Shown here piece after piece: positions 1-10,890 of a stretch of DNA of 64,000 nt. The notes below the pieces were generated by a model. It was not told where the DNA came from. It searched no databases and saw only the letters and a program-made list of their open reading frames with translations. The DNA is from Salibacterium qingdaonense (lineage in GTDB: Bacteria; Bacillota; Bacilli; Bacillales; Marinococcaceae): contig NZ_FOTY01000005.1 in assembly GCF_900114715.1 (NCBI RefSeq), forward strand, positions 104,646 through 168,645, in the 5' to 3' direction. Each line of letters begins with the position of its first letter. The first letter of the stretch is position 1. A program made the position numbers and the translations under genes.

Positions 1-220
1 GTTCTGCGATAAACGCGATGTGCAGCGGCTTCTCTCCGCTTCCGAGCGTGGTCCGGAAACCGGTCGTGCTGAAATGCTGCACCTCGATATCCGGATTCAC
101 CTGTGTTAAATAGTCCAATACCAGTTCTTTCGTGTTCGTTTCCTTATAACCCAGTTCCGGGTTCGCATAAATCTGATCGGCAATCTTCTTAACGGCCTCG
201 TATGAACGCGAAAAATCCAA
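1..220 (-). CDS. M20-family metallopeptidase/amidohydrolase, N-terminal part
   Basis: The gene runs off the left edge, so only the first 73 or so residues are visible. They include the stretch NPELGYKE, typical of the first helix region of M20 amidohydrolases (aminobenzoyl-glutamate hydrolase, aminoacylase and carboxypeptidase relatives), followed by a conserved TTGFRT segment. These are usually cytoplasmic, metal-dependent enzymes that cut an amide bond; the metal ligands lie beyond the edge, so the substrate cannot be guessed. I chose the TTG start at 220 because a TGAGGTG ribosome binding site lies 6 bases upstream; the in-frame GTG at 229 overlaps that site. Confidence 0.7.
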   Translation of the reverse strand, partial: MDFSRSYEAVKKIADQIYANPELGYKETNTKELVLDYLTQVNPDIEVQHFSTTGFRTTLGSGEKPLHIAFIAE

Positions 221-1074
221 ACCATTCACCTCAAATAAATAGAAAATTATCATAACCAATACTATTAGTTATAACACTCTTCGACATATTTCATCAATAT
301 TTTTAGCGAACTTTTTTCGTAAAAAATCTATAAAATGTTCGTTTTTTATATTGAAAATCTATGTGTTACGGTTTGAAAAGCATTTCATTCAACATATACT
401 CGAATATTATTCTAGTATAAGTGATAAAAATGCCTTTGCGCCATAAGAAAATAGAATGATAACCGGCAGAGAAAAATAGCAGGCAGCCGATCATACGAAC
501 AATGGATTGGGAAACAGTGCATGAGCATTATGTTCTTCCGTTCGGATTTTTGGTGAACCGGGGTCAACCAGGTATGGCGCCGGCATTTCGAAAATTTACC
601 CGGGCAGAGGGAGGCTGGATGGAGGTTCTACCAGCCAAATGGCCGCGTTTACCCGTCAAAACAGCAGCTTTACCAGCCGCCCAGGTGCTGAACAGAGAAT
701 ATCTTCACGACAACTTAGCAAACACCTATACCAATACATTCGTGAAACAGCATAAAAATATCCGAACAATCATCCGACAATGACAGCGTCACTTTCATCG
801 GAAAATGGTTCGGATAATATTTAAAAATGATTTTGTACCAGACACTTTATCATCCAATTATTCTGCTGCTCTGGTTATATAAAAAAAGACGCGTGTTGTC
901 ATACAACATCATAAGAAACATGGTTCAGTTCATTTTCCTGGTAACATATAAATGACGTGATAGAAGAGCTGTGGATACAGAGGGGAATGCGGCACCATAA
1001 TAGGTATGGATCCGGGTTCCGCGGGGTGTAAAGAGACGAGATGGTTAATGGCAGTCTGTATACCGCCGGTGTAT
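221..1074. other. Gene-poor intergenic stretch
   Basis: About 850 bases with no convincing gene. The first 250 bases are very AT-rich and probably carry the promoter of the leftward M20 gene. A 93-codon open frame at 502-783 has no ribosome binding site and no recognisable protein pattern. Near 894-908 there is a small perfect hairpin (TGTTGT-CAT-ACAACA) without a U-tract. Confidence 0.5.
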
Positions 1075-1629
1075 TTACAGAGAATCCTTCATTTTAAACA
1101 ATTTCCGTTCGACGTCGTTCAGCTTGTGGTTGTTAAAAGCAACGCTGCCCTTCACTTCTGAGAGCTCCATGGTTACATGCATATGGTATTCAGACAGTTT
1201 CCCTGTTTGATCCTGTATGACGTTCTGTTTACGCTCCATGCGGTCCACCGTCTCCTGCAGTGAATCCATTTTCTGCTGCAGACCGGCGGTATCCGCTTTC
1301 GTGGCAAGATGCTTCTGCGACTCTTTTGTCGCTAAACCTTCCAACATGTCTTTTGTTGCCAAGTCCTCCAGCATGTCTTTCGTTGCAAGATCCTCCAACA
1401 TATCTTTCGTTGCTAAATCCTCCAACATATCTTTCGTTGCAAGATCCTCCAGCATATCTTTCGTTGCCAAATCCTCCAGCATGTCTTTCGTTGCCAGCGA
1501 TTTTGTCTCTTCTTTTACAAGTTCCTGTACTTCCTCACGCGTTACCATATTCATTTCTACATGTTGAAGACGTTTCTCCATACTCTGGACCGTACCTAAA
1601 ATCTGTTGAAGAATTTCATTATCACTCAA
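1075..1629 (-). CDS. Coiled-coil protein with tandem 9-residue repeats
   Basis: A 184-residue, charged, soluble protein with no membrane segment or signal peptide. Residues 1-44 look like an amphipathic coiled coil. Residues 45-98 are six near-identical copies of LATKDMLED, followed by two degenerate copies (99-116) and a second coiled-coil part rich in heptad-like leucines. Proteins of this shape in Bacillaceae are usually annotated as hypothetical or as coiled-coil hydrolase-like proteins; I cannot assign a function. The start is a TTG at 1629, preceded at a good distance by AGGAGG. It stands alone, with a long gene-poor stretch downstream. The repeat number is likely to vary between strains because the DNA repeat is nearly perfect. 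Confidence 0.75.
   Translation of the reverse strand: MSDNEILQQILGTVQSMEKRLQHVEMNMVTREEVQELVKEETKSLATKDMLEDLATKDMLEDLATKDMLEDLATKDMLEDLATKDMLEDLATKDMLEGLATKESQKHLATKADTAGLQQKMDSLQETVDRMERKQNVIQDQTGKLSEYHMHVTMELSEVKGSVAFNNHKLNDVERKLFKMKDSL
1336..1497 (-). repeat. 27-bp coding minisatellite, six copies
   Basis: Six consecutive 27-bp units encode LATKDMLED (the last one LATKDMLEG). Differences between units are mostly silent third-position changes, such as CTG/TTG and GCA/GCC, so the protein sequence is conserved while the DNA drifts. Two further diverged units continue down to about 1282. Confidence 0.95.
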
Positions 1630-1911
1630 TATTCCCAGCCTCCTTTCTTATGATCAAATTATACCACAACTCCAGAAAAGTTACGCTGTATCTTCTCTTA
1701 ATTTTTTAAAGAAACTGCCGGAATCTGATATCTATTTTCAGTCCGGCTGTGTACTGACAATAAAGTTGTGGGCCATTATATAAGCGCCCGTTTGCGGCAT
1801 AGTTTCGTATACAATATAAATCCTTTATTTAAATCGCTTATAACATAACATGTCAATCAGGACTGTTTGAGGAAAATCAAGGATGAATATCATAGATTCT
1901 TAACTTTTGAT

Positions 1912-2697
1912 TTAAGAAACAGGAACATACATACACCAAAAAAGATTTTCGTTTCCATCCACGTGGGTAGAGGAATGAATGCGAAAATGAATGGTTTGGC
2001 CTTGCTCATCATTTATCGAAATGAAACTAACCTTCTTCTGCTCAATGTGATGCTGTTTCCATAGATTTTGAAACAAATTGCTTTGCTGTTTTAGATTTAA
2101 AAGGAGTTGATTAAGAATGGGGTCCTCTGGAAAGCGCTCATAAATGCCCCGAAAGATTGCAACCGAATAGGTTGAAAACTCATCCCAATTTTGAATACGA
2201 TTCCGAATACTTCCCTCCAAAAATAGGAGTTGTAGTAAATACCGTTCTTCAGAAGAACAAGAAGAAAACGGAAAAAGCATTGTTTCGGCCCCTCGATTCC
2301 AAAAAATAACCTTGGAACGCTGATCTGTAATGAAGGATGGAAATGGTAAATTGTCGATTGTGGCTTGTAATGAATTATTATATTGCTCTTCATTCGGCAA
2401 TGATAATGCTTCATTATACGCTAAGTTGAAAAGATGTTCTTTTTCGTCAGGACTAAGCTGTAACGCCTGGCCAATATTCATTAAAATATCCCGTGAAGGT
2501 TGAATGTCTTTTCCCTGTTCCAGCCAAGTATAATACGTCACACTAACGTGGCTGAGATAAGCAACCTCTTCCCGGCGCAGTCCCGGAGTTCTTCGTCTTC
2601 CCGAGGTCATGTGAATGCCGGCTTCTTCAGGCTGAACTCGTTCTCGCCTGGACTTTAAAAATTGGCCAAACACTTTGGAATGTACACTTTTTTGCAT
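1912..2697 (-). CDS. XRE/MmyB-family transcriptional regulator
   Basis: A 261-residue DNA-binding protein. Residues about 10-75 form a helix-turn-helix with the arrangement RRTPGLRREEVAYLS...VTYYTWLEQG, the hallmark of the MmyB-like group. Residues about 100-245 match the PAS-like ligand-binding domain that follows it in this family. Such regulators usually repress or activate a neighbouring redox enzyme gene, and here the gene is divergent from an aldo/keto reductase with a shared 220-bp AT-rich promoter region. The start ATG at 2697 fits; a weak ribosome binding site (GAAAGGAATG) precedes it. The ligand is unknown. Confidence 0.85.
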   Translation of the reverse strand: MQKSVHSKVFGQFLKSRRERVQPEEAGIHMTSGRRRTPGLRREEVAYLSHVSVTYYTWLEQGKDIQPSRDILMNIGQALQLSPDEKEHLFNLAYNEALSLPNEEQYNNSLQATIDNLPFPSFITDQRSKVIFWNRGAETMLFPFSSCSSEERYLLQLLFLEGSIRNRIQNWDEFSTYSVAIFRGIYERFPEDPILNQLLLNLKQQSNLFQNLWKQHHIEQKKVSFISINDEQGQTIHFRIHSSTHVDGNENLFWCMYVPVS

Positions 2698-2916
2698 AAT
2701 AGTTGATTCATTCCTTTCTCATTGCATGACCAGTATAGCTTTCATTTTGCTTAAGATAAAATGATCTGTTCAACTTTAACTGGTTGATACAGGTGTTTTA
2801 ATATAGGCAATTTTTAAATCCTGTTAATAACATTACTAGTATAAACGTGCAGTGGTTGTAACCAAGTGTATTCATTAAGATAAAAGCATATCACGAATCA
2901 AAAGGAGGACATTCTA

Positions 2917-3882
<966 letters not shown>

Positions 3883-3926
3883 TTGAACTGATGTATTGTT
3901 TGAAATGTTTATATAAAATCAAAACA

Positions 3927-3967
3927 AAAAGGCTTAGGCTGCTTCTGAAATGTAGCCTAAGCCTTTT
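3927..3967. terminator. Bidirectional intrinsic terminator
   Basis: A perfect 14-bp stem (AAAAGGCTTAGGCT with its complement) and a 13-base loop, with A-rich and T-rich flanks. It lies between the convergent aldo/keto reductase gene and glmS and can serve both. Confidence 0.85.
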
Positions 3968-4096
3968 GCATAGTTTTCCAATAAAGCGTATGATGCCGTC
4001 CCTATCCCATAATCCGGCCTAATTATTAAATATAGAGGAACTTTTTAAACAACTTTATTATCCTTCAACGTCTCTTTTAAATATTTTTCACTAAAC

Positions 4097-5899
4097 CTAC
4101 TCCACCGTCACGCTCTTGGCGAGGTTTCTCGGCTTATCGACGTCGCAGTCTCTGTGCAGGGCGGCGTAGTAGGAAATGAGCTGCAGCGGCACGACGGATA
4201 CGAGCGGGCTGAGCAGTTCGTTGATGTTTGGAAGCACAATCGTGTCGCCTTCTTCTTTTGTTGCTTCGGTGCTGATGATGCAGGCGTTGGCGCCGCGGGC
4301 GATCACTTCCTGGATATTGCCTCGGATATTAGCGTTCACGTGCTGCTGAGTCGTGACCCCGACAACCGGTGTGCCGTCTTCAATCAGGGCGATGGTTCCG
4401 TGTTTCAGTTCGCCGCCTGCAAAGCCCTCGGCCTGAATATAGGAGATTTCCTTCAGTTTCAGGGCTCCTTCCTGCACGACATGGTAATCCATGGCGCGCC
4501 CGATGAAAAAGCAGTTCCGGGTACCGGACATATAGTCACGAGCCACCTGCTCCATACGTTCTTTTTGATCGCACAGTGTTTCCATCGCATTCGCAATCAG
4601 ACCGAGCTCGCTGATAGCGTTAAAATCTGAATGGATACCTTGGGCACGGGCGCCGTCCATCGCGAGGATGGAGAAGACCGCCATCTGGGCAGTATAAGCT
4701 TTTGTCGAAGCTACGGCAATCTCCGGCCCTGCGTACGTGTGCAGGGTGAAATCCGACTCCCGTGTGAGAGTAGAGCCCGGCACGTTTGTAATGGTCAGGG
4801 ACTGGCAGCCTTTTTCTTTCACATTGACGAGAACGCCGCGGCAGTCCGCGGTTTCTCCGCTTTGTGAAATAAAGATAAAGAGCGGGTTTTCCGACAGCAG
4901 CGGTTCATTGTATAAGAACTCGCTGGCAATATGAACTTCGGTCGGTTTCTCTGCGACTTTTTCCATCAGCTCTTTTCCGGCAAGGCCGGCGTGATAGCTG
5001 GTACCAGCCGCAATCACGTAGAGACGATCCGCATCGTTAAGTGCGGCGCGGATATCCTGATCGAGTTTGATGTCGCCGTCTTCGTCCTGGTATTTCTGAA
5101 TGATATTGCGGATAACAAACGGCTGTTCATCAATCTCTTTCAGCATAAAATGGCTGTACGTCCCTTTTTCCGTGTCGCTCTCGTCGATATCGGTGGTGAA
5201 GGTGCTGCGCTCTACAGCAGTACCGTCGAGCTTTTTCACCTGGATGCTGTCTTTTTTCACGATGACAATCTCCTGATCCATAATTTCCATGAATTCTTTC
5301 GTCACATGAAGCATAGCCATCGCATCAGATGCTACGACACTGGATTCTTCTCCCACTCCGACGAGAAGTGGACTTTTGTTTTTACCGACATAAATGGTTT
5401 CGTTATCTTCATTATCAATCAAGGCAATAGCATAAGAGCCGTGCAGAAGCGCGAGCGCCTGACGGAATGCTTCATCAACCGTTTCTCCTTCGCCGGTGAA
5501 TGATTCGATAAGCTGCACAATGATTTCTGTGTCGGTCTCACTGGCCATCTCGACGTCACTCAGGTACTTGCGTTTGAGCTGCTGGTAGTTTTCAATAACG
5601 CCGTTATGCACAAGCGTAAAGCGGCCGCTAAGGCTCTGGTGAGGGTGGGCATTATCGCGGCTCGGGGCGCCGTGTGTCGCCCAGCGGGTGTGGCCGATAC
5701 CGGTCGTCCCGCGTCCCTCATTCCCAACTGTTTCTTCCAGAGAAGCAATCCGTCCTTTTTCTTTATGAAGTTCCACGCCGTCGTCACTTGCAAGGGCAAT
5801 CCCCGCGGAGTCGTAACCGCGGTATTCAAGCTTTTGCAACCCCTTCAGAAGAATATCTCTTGCCTGATTATTTCCGATATATCCTACGATTCCACACAT
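4097..5899 (-). CDS. glmS: Glutamine--fructose-6-phosphate aminotransferase (isomerising)
   Basis: GlmS makes glucosamine-6-phosphate from fructose-6-phosphate and glutamine, the entry step to peptidoglycan and teichoic acid amino sugars. The 600 residues start with MCGIVGYIG, so the N-terminal nucleophile Cys is in place after Met removal. The class II glutaminase domain covers about 1-240 and two SIS sugar-isomerase domains about 285-425 and 455-590. The C-terminus [13 protein letters not shown] is characteristic. An AGGAGG site lies 10 bases before the ATG. The leader carries a glmS ribozyme, so the mRNA is expected to self-cleave when glucosamine-6-phosphate is abundant. It follows glmM in the conserved Bacillus order. 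Confidence 0.98.
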   Translation of the reverse strand: MCGIVGYIGNNQARDILLKGLQKLEYRGYDSAGIALASDDGVELHKEKGRIASLEETVGNEGRGTTGIGHTRWATHGAPSRDNAHPHQSLSGRFTLVHNGVIENYQQLKRKYLSDVEMASETDTEIIVQLIESFTGEGETVDEAFRQALALLHGSYAIALIDNEDNETIYVGKNKSPLLVGVGEESSVVASDAMAMLHVTKEFMEIMDQEIVIVKKDSIQVKKLDGTAVERSTFTTDIDESDTEKGTYSHFMLKEIDEQPFVIRNIIQKYQDEDGDIKLDQDIRAALNDADRLYVIAAGTSYHAGLAGKELMEKVAEKPTEVHIASEFLYNEPLLSENPLFIFISQSGETADCRGVLVNVKEKGCQSLTITNVPGSTLTRESDFTLHTYAGPEIAVASTKAYTAQMAVFSILAMDGARAQGIHSDFNAISELGLIANAMETLCDQKERMEQVARDYMSGTRNCFFIGRAMDYHVVQEGALKLKEISYIQAEGFAGGELKHGTIALIEDGTPVVGVTTQQHVNANIRGNIQEVIARGANACIISTEATKEEGDTIVLPNINELLSPLVSVVPLQLISYYAALHRDCDVDKPRNLAKSVTVE

Positions 5900-5920
5900 A
5901 CTGTCATGACCTCCTGATCA

Positions 5921-5956
5921 CGGGGCCATGGTATGCACGAGGCACACCCGGCCCCG
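5921..5956 (-). promoter_or_regulatory. GC-rich hairpin between ribozyme and glmS start
   Basis: On the minus strand the RNA can form GGGGCC...GGCCCC with an inner GGTGTGC/GCATACC pairing. It lies just upstream of the glmS ribosome binding site. No U-tract follows, so it is not a terminator; it may protect the 5' end or influence translation. Confidence 0.5.
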
Positions 5957-5977
5957 CTCTTTATAGTTTTTAGGTTA

Positions 5978-6136
5978 GGCCGTCATCATCCAGGCTGTTG
6001 GGCACAGAGTCGCCTCTGTGGTTTAAACCGGGATTTTCGGTTGTGACAGGCAACCGGGAGGCATCCGCCGATCCATCGATGAACCTCCTCCTCGTCAACT
6101 GTTCCTCTTCTCCGACCGGGAACAGTCCGGGCGCTT
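5978..6136 (-). ncRNA. glmS ribozyme (glucosamine-6-phosphate-sensing)
   Basis: The minus strand holds the conserved glmS ribozyme core in order: the cleavage-site segment AGCGCC at about 6135-6130, a P2 hairpin (GGACTGTTCC...GGAACAG), then GTTGACGAGGAGGAGGTT, a CGGCGGATGCCTCCCGGTTG block and a P4-like CAGAGGCGACTCTG hairpin. These match the known Bacillus ribozyme in sequence and spacing. The 3' boundary is approximate. Family knowledge: binding of glucosamine-6-phosphate as cofactor triggers self-cleavage near the 5' end and leads to decay of the glmS message. Confidence 0.95.
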
Positions 6137-6544
6137 GTATTATGAAATTGTGCCGTCCTCCTCTTCTTTTCGCTTAAAATCCAGATTGAACTAAAAACGT
6201 GCTGATTCTTTGCTGAAATGCAGCGGTTCTGACTCTAAACATTTAAGAACCAGCCGGCCATTTTATCCCTTATTCCTTGATGTTTGTGCTCATTTCAAGA
6301 GAGAAAGAACATCTATTTTGGGACACGCTCTTCTTCATCAAAAAGCAGATTCTTTTTTCCAAACAGCGGATTGGATGCCTACCTCTGTATGATGGCACCA
6401 CAGGAAAGAAATAAAGGGATAAATGTCCCAGCCGGCAAAAGGCATCACTTGCAGGATACCTTTACCTTTTCTACTGCATGCAAAAACATGTTTCTCTGCC
6501 AGTATATGCAGCAACAAGCGGGGAAGTGCGGGCAGATCCAGCTT
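6137..6544. other. Spacer between glmM and the glmS leader
   Basis: About 400 bases with no convincing gene on either strand. It must contain the glmS promoter if glmS is transcribed independently of glmM; I did not find a clear sigma-A site or an intrinsic terminator, so read-through from glmM is possible. Confidence 0.4.
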
Positions 6545-7897
6545 TTATGTTTCTTCTTCACGCCCCATGTACTGCTTGACCACATCGGCCACCTGCTGTA
6601 CATACTTGTCACACAGTTCCTTTGTCTCGGCTTCGGCCATGACGCGGACAAGTGATTCTGTTCCGGAAGGCCGTACCAGGATGCGGCCGTTTCCGTTCAT
6701 TTCATTTTCCACCCGCTCTATTGCTTCGCTTACATGTGGATTGGTATGGATGTTCTCTTTGTTGACAACGGCTACGTTCACGAGCGTCTGCGGAAACTTC
6801 TCCATTTCGCCGGCCAGTTCCGAAAGCGGCTTTCCGGATGCTTTCATGATATCAACAAGCTGCAGGGCGGTCAGCATCCCATCTCCGGTCGTGACATGGT
6901 CTAAAAAGATGATATGACCGGACTGTTCACCACCGAGGCTGTAACCGCCTTCTCTCATTGCTTCCATGACATAACGGTCGCCGACAGCTGTCTTTTTCGT
7001 TTGAATACCGAGATTTTCAAGAGCCTTATACAGCCCCAGATTACTCATCACCGTCGTTACAACCGTGTTATCCGCGAGCATCAGCTCTTGTTTTAAGTAC
7101 TTTGCACAGATATACATAATTTTGTCGCCATCAACGATCTGACCTTTCTCATCCACCGCAATCAAACGGTCTGCATCGCCGTCAAAAGCAAGACCGACAT
7201 CCGCACCTTTTTCTTTTACAAAGGAAACAAGTGTTTCAGGGTTCGTGGAACCAACATCTACATTGATATTCAAACCGTTTGGATTGTTACCGATGGTAGA
7301 TATCTCCGCGTCCAGATCTGCAAACAAATGCGGCCCCAGGGAAGAAGCCGATCCATTGGCGCAATCAAGGGCGACATGGATACCGGAAAAGTCCTCATTG
7401 ACAGTCTGCTTCAGAAACTGCAGATATTTCTGGCCGCCTTCAAAATAATCATTTACTACTCCAAGATCTTCAGCAGTAGGACGGGGCAGTTCATCGTCTG
7501 CTTCCAACAAATCCTCAATATCCTGTTCCTGTGCTTCTGTAAGCTTGAACCCATCCGGGCCGAAAAACTTAATGCCGTTATCTTCCACGGGGTTGTGAGA
7601 GGCGGAAATCATAATGCCTGTATGGGCACTGACCGCTTTTGTTAAATAAGCGACACCAGGTGTGGAAATCACCCCGAGCCTCATGACTTCCACGCCGACA
7701 GAAAGAAGTCCGGCAACAAGAGCTCCTTCAAGCATCTCGCCGGAAACCCGGGTATCCCGTCCGATCAAGGCTTTTGGATGTTCTCCTTCTTTCGTTAAAT
7801 AATGCCCGCCGCTGCGGCCAAGACGAAACGCAAGCTCCGGGGTGAGTTCCGTGTTTGCAATACCTCGGACACCATCCGTGCCAAATATCTTACTCAT
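6545..7897 (-). CDS. glmM: Phosphoglucosamine mutase
   Basis: GlmM converts glucosamine-6-phosphate to glucosamine-1-phosphate, the step after GlmS on the way to UDP-GlcNAc. The 450 residues match the family length. Visible motifs are the N-terminal [10 protein letters not shown], the phosphoserine loop MISASHNP at about residue 100, the metal-binding AFDGDADR and the sugar-binding GEQSGH, and the C-terminal phosphate-binding [11 protein letters not shown]. The ribosome binding site GAAGGAGAG precedes the ATG. In Bacillus the CdaA/CdaR complex binds and is modulated by GlmM, which the preserved cdaA-cdaR-glmM order here reflects. Confidence 0.97.
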   Translation of the reverse strand: MSKIFGTDGVRGIANTELTPELAFRLGRSGGHYLTKEGEHPKALIGRDTRVSGEMLEGALVAGLLSVGVEVMRLGVISTPGVAYLTKAVSAHTGIMISASHNPVEDNGIKFFGPDGFKLTEAQEQDIEDLLEADDELPRPTAEDLGVVNDYFEGGQKYLQFLKQTVNEDFSGIHVALDCANGSASSLGPHLFADLDAEISTIGNNPNGLNINVDVGSTNPETLVSFVKEKGADVGLAFDGDADRLIAVDEKGQIVDGDKIMYICAKYLKQELMLADNTVVTTVMSNLGLYKALENLGIQTKKTAVGDRYVMEAMREGGYSLGGEQSGHIIFLDHVTTGDGMLTALQLVDIMKASGKPLSELAGEMEKFPQTLVNVAVVNKENIHTNPHVSEAIERVENEMNGNGRILVRPSGTESLVRVMAEAETKELCDKYVQQVADVVKQYMGREEET

Positions 7898-7930
7898 TGC
7901 ATGATCTCTCCTTCATTTCCGTCTCTTCTC

Positions 7931-9202
7931 TTAGTTGTCTGCGTTTGTGTCCTGATTGTTCTGAGACGATTCTTCCGACCATTCCAGTGTGATCTCTTCA
8001 ACTCCCGGTTCTACCTGCACGTTAGGCGGACCTGACGGCTGAACAGGGATAACAGAAGGGCTTGATCCACCTTCGCGGTTTTCCCAGTCAGCAGTGAGTG
8101 TCAGTTCGCTCTCACTCAGGCCATCCAGAACAGATGCCGCTCCGTATACGGTAACGTCGGAAGTAAGCTCGTCCGGCTGCGTTACCGTGTACGAATACGA
8201 ATCCGGCATATTCTCAATTGTAATAGGTACATTTTCTATTGTACGTTCTTCTTCTTCTCCAACTTCCACTTCAACAGCAATGTTCTGCGGCTCCACCTGC
8301 TCCACGCCTTCCGGTGCCTCAAGAGGAATTTCAAGTGTTCCGCTTTCCTGAACCCGGCTTAAGTCAAGCACTGCTTCCAGCGTATTGATATCTCCAATTA
8401 CATCAGGAGGTCCGAATATGGAGGCCCGCGTCGGTTCCATATTCAGGGAGACGACACTTACATTATCAGGAAGACTCCCCTCTCTGGAAAGGCTTATGGG
8501 AACTTCAGCTTCAGGCTTCTCCACCGGTACAGAGATATTGACCATCTCAGGCGCCGCTGCCACATCCAGTTCATTGCCCTGGCTGTCGTATACTGTTACC
8601 TGTGATTCTTCTTCCAGTTCTTCCGATGCTCCGGAAGCATCTACCGAAGCAGCTGCTCTGTCTATGTTTTCATGTATTTCCTGCGGGGCCTGAATATCCA
8701 CTTCTCCTGGTGATACTTCTGCTTTCCCAAGAGAATATCCTTCTTCTACCTCTGCTTCGTTGTTAATATCCACTTCCACGGGGTAAGAAACTGTCTCCTG
8801 TTCCTGCAATTCTATGGGAACTACGCGCGGTGTAATAGACACTTCCAGGTCAGCAGGGAAGTTCCGCTGCTGCAGTCTTACATTATGAGTACCTTCCCCC
8901 ATCTCCTCTAAATCAGCATACACTTCATAAGAGGGTCTCGACAATTGGAAAAGCATGATCGAGGTCTGGGGGCCTCTCAGCTCTACACTCACCGTTTGCG
9001 GCGCATCGGTCACTTCATACTGTTCTTCATTATAGTATACTTCCACTCCAACGTCCTGCACGGTGTAAGAGCCCTCCTCATCGTCCGGCAGTACACTGGG
9101 AGTGTTGCTGACATTATCCATGTTCACCATTGCATACAACATTACGGCCAGGAGAAGGGAAATGAACCGCACAAACCATTTGTTGTTAAACAGTCTATCC
9201 AT
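7931..9202 (-). CDS. cdaR: CdaA regulatory protein with YbbR domains
   Basis: A 423-residue protein with one N-terminal membrane segment (about residues 8-26, WFVRFISLLLAVMLYAMVN) and an extracellular part made of several YbbR repeats, each carrying the pattern of short beta strands ending in PxxVxV-like segments. A low-complexity acidic tail ends in SSQNNQDTNADN. CdaR binds the diadenylate cyclase CdaA at the membrane and adjusts its activity. The gene overlaps the end of cdaA by 8 bases and lies 33 bases before glmM, so the three are one transcription unit. A GGGAGGG ribosome binding site lies inside cdaA. Confidence 0.95.
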   Translation of the reverse strand: MDRLFNNKWFVRFISLLLAVMLYAMVNMDNVSNTPSVLPDDEEGSYTVQDVGVEVYYNEEQYEVTDAPQTVSVELRGPQTSIMLFQLSRPSYEVYADLEEMGEGTHNVRLQQRNFPADLEVSITPRVVPIELQEQETVSYPVEVDINNEAEVEEGYSLGKAEVSPGEVDIQAPQEIHENIDRAAASVDASGASEELEEESQVTVYDSQGNELDVAAAPEMVNISVPVEKPEAEVPISLSREGSLPDNVSVVSLNMEPTRASIFGPPDVIGDINTLEAVLDLSRVQESGTLEIPLEAPEGVEQVEPQNIAVEVEVGEEEERTIENVPITIENMPDSYSYTVTQPDELTSDVTVYGAASVLDGLSESELTLTADWENREGGSSPSVIPVQPSGPPNVQVEPGVEEITLEWSEESSQNNQDTNADN

Positions 9203-10016
9203 GTTTTTTCCCTCCCCACTGCCACAAACTGGAGGTGTTCTTCACGTCCGCCATTAATTCTCTTTCGAGCATGGCACGAAGTGTTTCTTCATCAAGGTCT
9301 CTATGCAGGTCTCCATTTTTGGTTACTGAAATCCCTCCGGTTTCTTCCGAGACAGCGATAGTGAGACAATCGGTCACTTCGCTGATGCCAAGAGCTGCGC
9401 GGTGCCTTGTGCCGAGCTCTTTGGAGATAAATGGATTCTCCGACAGCGGCAGATAACAGGCTGCTGCTGATATTTCATTTCGTCTCATAATGACAGCCCC
9501 GTCATGAAGCGGGGTGTTTGGAATAAAGGTATTAATTAATAATTCCGACGTTACCGAAGCATTCATCGGGATGCCTGTTTCCACATAATCGTTCATTCCT
9601 GTTTCTTTCTCTATAGAAATCAAAGCGCCGATCCGGCGTTTTGCCATATACTTCACAGACTTCATAATCGCTTCTACGGTTTTAAGATCGTTTTCTTCCT
9701 CCGGCGTTGCCGTTCTTCCGAAAATGCGTCCACGCCCCAGTTGTTCCAGGGCCCGGCGCAGTTCAGGCTGAAAGATTATAATAATAGCCAGCAGTCCGTA
9801 TGTAACAGCCTGACCCATGATCCACTGCAGGGTGCGAAGTCCGAAGAAACTGCTCAAAAACCATACTGCGAGAATGACAGTAATTCCCTTCAGCAGCTGA
9901 ACAGCCCTGGTCCCGCGGATTACAGTGATTAATTTATATACTACGTAAGCCACAAGCGCAATATCCACAACCGCCCGCAGCAGACCTAAAAACTGAAAGT
10001 CTCCTCCTGTAAACAT
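9195..10016 (-). CDS. cdaA: Diadenylate cyclase
   Basis: CdaA makes the second messenger c-di-AMP from two ATP, controlling potassium and osmolyte uptake and cell-wall homeostasis. The 273 residues hold three membrane segments in the first 80 or so residues, followed by the DAC domain with both diagnostic motifs, DGA (in LHDGAVIMR) and RHR (in GTRHRAALG). The length matches the family. GGAGG lies a few bases before the ATG. It is the first gene of the cdaA-cdaR-glmM unit and is separated from rsiW by a terminator. Confidence 0.97.
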   Translation of the reverse strand: MFTGGDFQFLGLLRAVVDIALVAYVVYKLITVIRGTRAVQLLKGITVILAVWFLSSFFGLRTLQWIMGQAVTYGLLAIIIIFQPELRRALEQLGRGRIFGRTATPEEENDLKTVEAIMKSVKYMAKRRIGALISIEKETGMNDYVETGIPMNASVTSELLINTFIPNTPLHDGAVIMRRNEISAAACYLPLSENPFISKELGTRHRAALGISEVTDCLTIAVSEETGGISVTKNGDLHRDLDEETLRAMLERELMADVKNTSSLWQWGGKKHG

Positions 10017-10151
10017 CTCGCTTCCTCCAATTAAGTCTGACCAGAAAAAGAAAACAACGCTCTCATTATATCATATTTTCTGCTTCTGTTTGATAATGAA
10101 CAAAGACTTGTTGTTATTATTTTTTATTTTGTTATGGAACTTTCATTTTAT

Positions 10152-10192
10152 AATAAAAAAGGGCATCCGGTATGTTAGTCGCCGGAATACCC
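10152..10192 (-). terminator. Intrinsic terminator of sigW-rsiW
   Basis: On the minus strand an imperfect stem GGGTATTCCGG / CCGGATGCCC with an 11-base loop is followed by a TTTTTTATT tract. It separates the sigW-rsiW unit from cdaA. Confidence 0.8.
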
Positions 10193-10238
10193 GTCTCGTT
10201 TCACGTATAAGTGTGTAAAAATGTGAAAAGAAATAAAT

Positions 10239-10874
10239 CTAGTCTTTGCTTTCCCTGCCGGCCGGGAAGACGTCTCCTGCTATTTGTTTCGTGTGGTACC
10301 ATACCCATTCCAACACCTGGTCCACTTCTTCTATATCTCCTGCCACATCACCGGCTGATGCGAGATACTTTTCTCCATTGATTACGGTCAGGCTCCCCGT
10401 GATTTCTCCTTCTACTTCAACCTTCGCATTGCGAACCGTCAGGTCCCCTTCTACCGTCTCTCCTTCGGGGATAGTAACCGTTCCGGCATCTTCGTCGATG
10501 GCTACGTTCCGGCTTCCCTGAACGGAAATATCTCCTCCGGCCTGTTCGTTCCATACTGAAAAAAGACTGGAGACCATCAATATGATAAAAAGCGACGCTG
10601 CCACAAAGAACGGGTGCTGTCTTGACCATTTCTTCCATGTCACCCGTTTTTTCTGGTTTGGAAGGCTGTTCATCACGCTTTCTGTGAATCCGTCCGGGGC
10701 CGATATATGGGAGGAACTCTGCACAAGCATCACTGCTTTTTTCAATTCGCGTAAGCGGGCCGCGCAGTCTTCACACGTCTCCATATGTTCAAACAGCTCT
10801 AAACGATCTTCCTGATTAATTTCTCCATCCAGATATTTATCCAGCAGAATTTCATATCGATTTTCGCAGCTCAT
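10239..10874 (-). CDS. rsiW: Anti-sigma-W factor
   Basis: RsiW holds SigW at the membrane until regulated proteolysis by PrsW and RasP releases it. The N-terminal zinc-binding anti-sigma domain shows the HMETCEDC pattern (HxxxCxxC), followed by one membrane segment (FFVAASLFIILMVSSLFSVW) and an extracytoplasmic beta-rich part with GEITGSLTVING-like repeats. I prefer the ATG at 10874, which gives about 211 residues close to the Bacillus protein, because GAGGAGG sits 8-9 bases upstream; the ATG two codons earlier is too close to it. It lies 16 bases after the sigW stop codon. Confidence 0.95.
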   Translation of the reverse strand: MSCENRYEILLDKYLDGEINQEDRLELFEHMETCEDCAARLRELKKAVMLVQSSSHISAPDGFTESVMNSLPNQKKRVTWKKWSRQHPFFVAASLFIILMVSSLFSVWNEQAGGDISVQGSRNVAIDEDAGTVTIPEGETVEGDLTVRNAKVEVEGEITGSLTVINGEKYLASAGDVAGDIEEVDQVLEWVWYHTKQIAGDVFPAGRESKD

Positions 10875-10890
10875 CGTCATTCCTCCCTCC

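Noticed and set aside
502..783. 93-codon open frame on the plus strand
   Set aside because: No ribosome binding site, odd composition and no recognisable pattern; lies in a gene-poor stretch.
1282..1497. CRISPR-like array
   Set aside because: The 27-bp units are directly adjacent without spacers and encode a protein repeat.
1217..1709. Two long plus-strand frames opposite the minisatellite gene
   Set aside because: They are open only because the 27-bp repeat is open in several frames; the minus-strand frame has the start, ribosome binding site and sensible protein.
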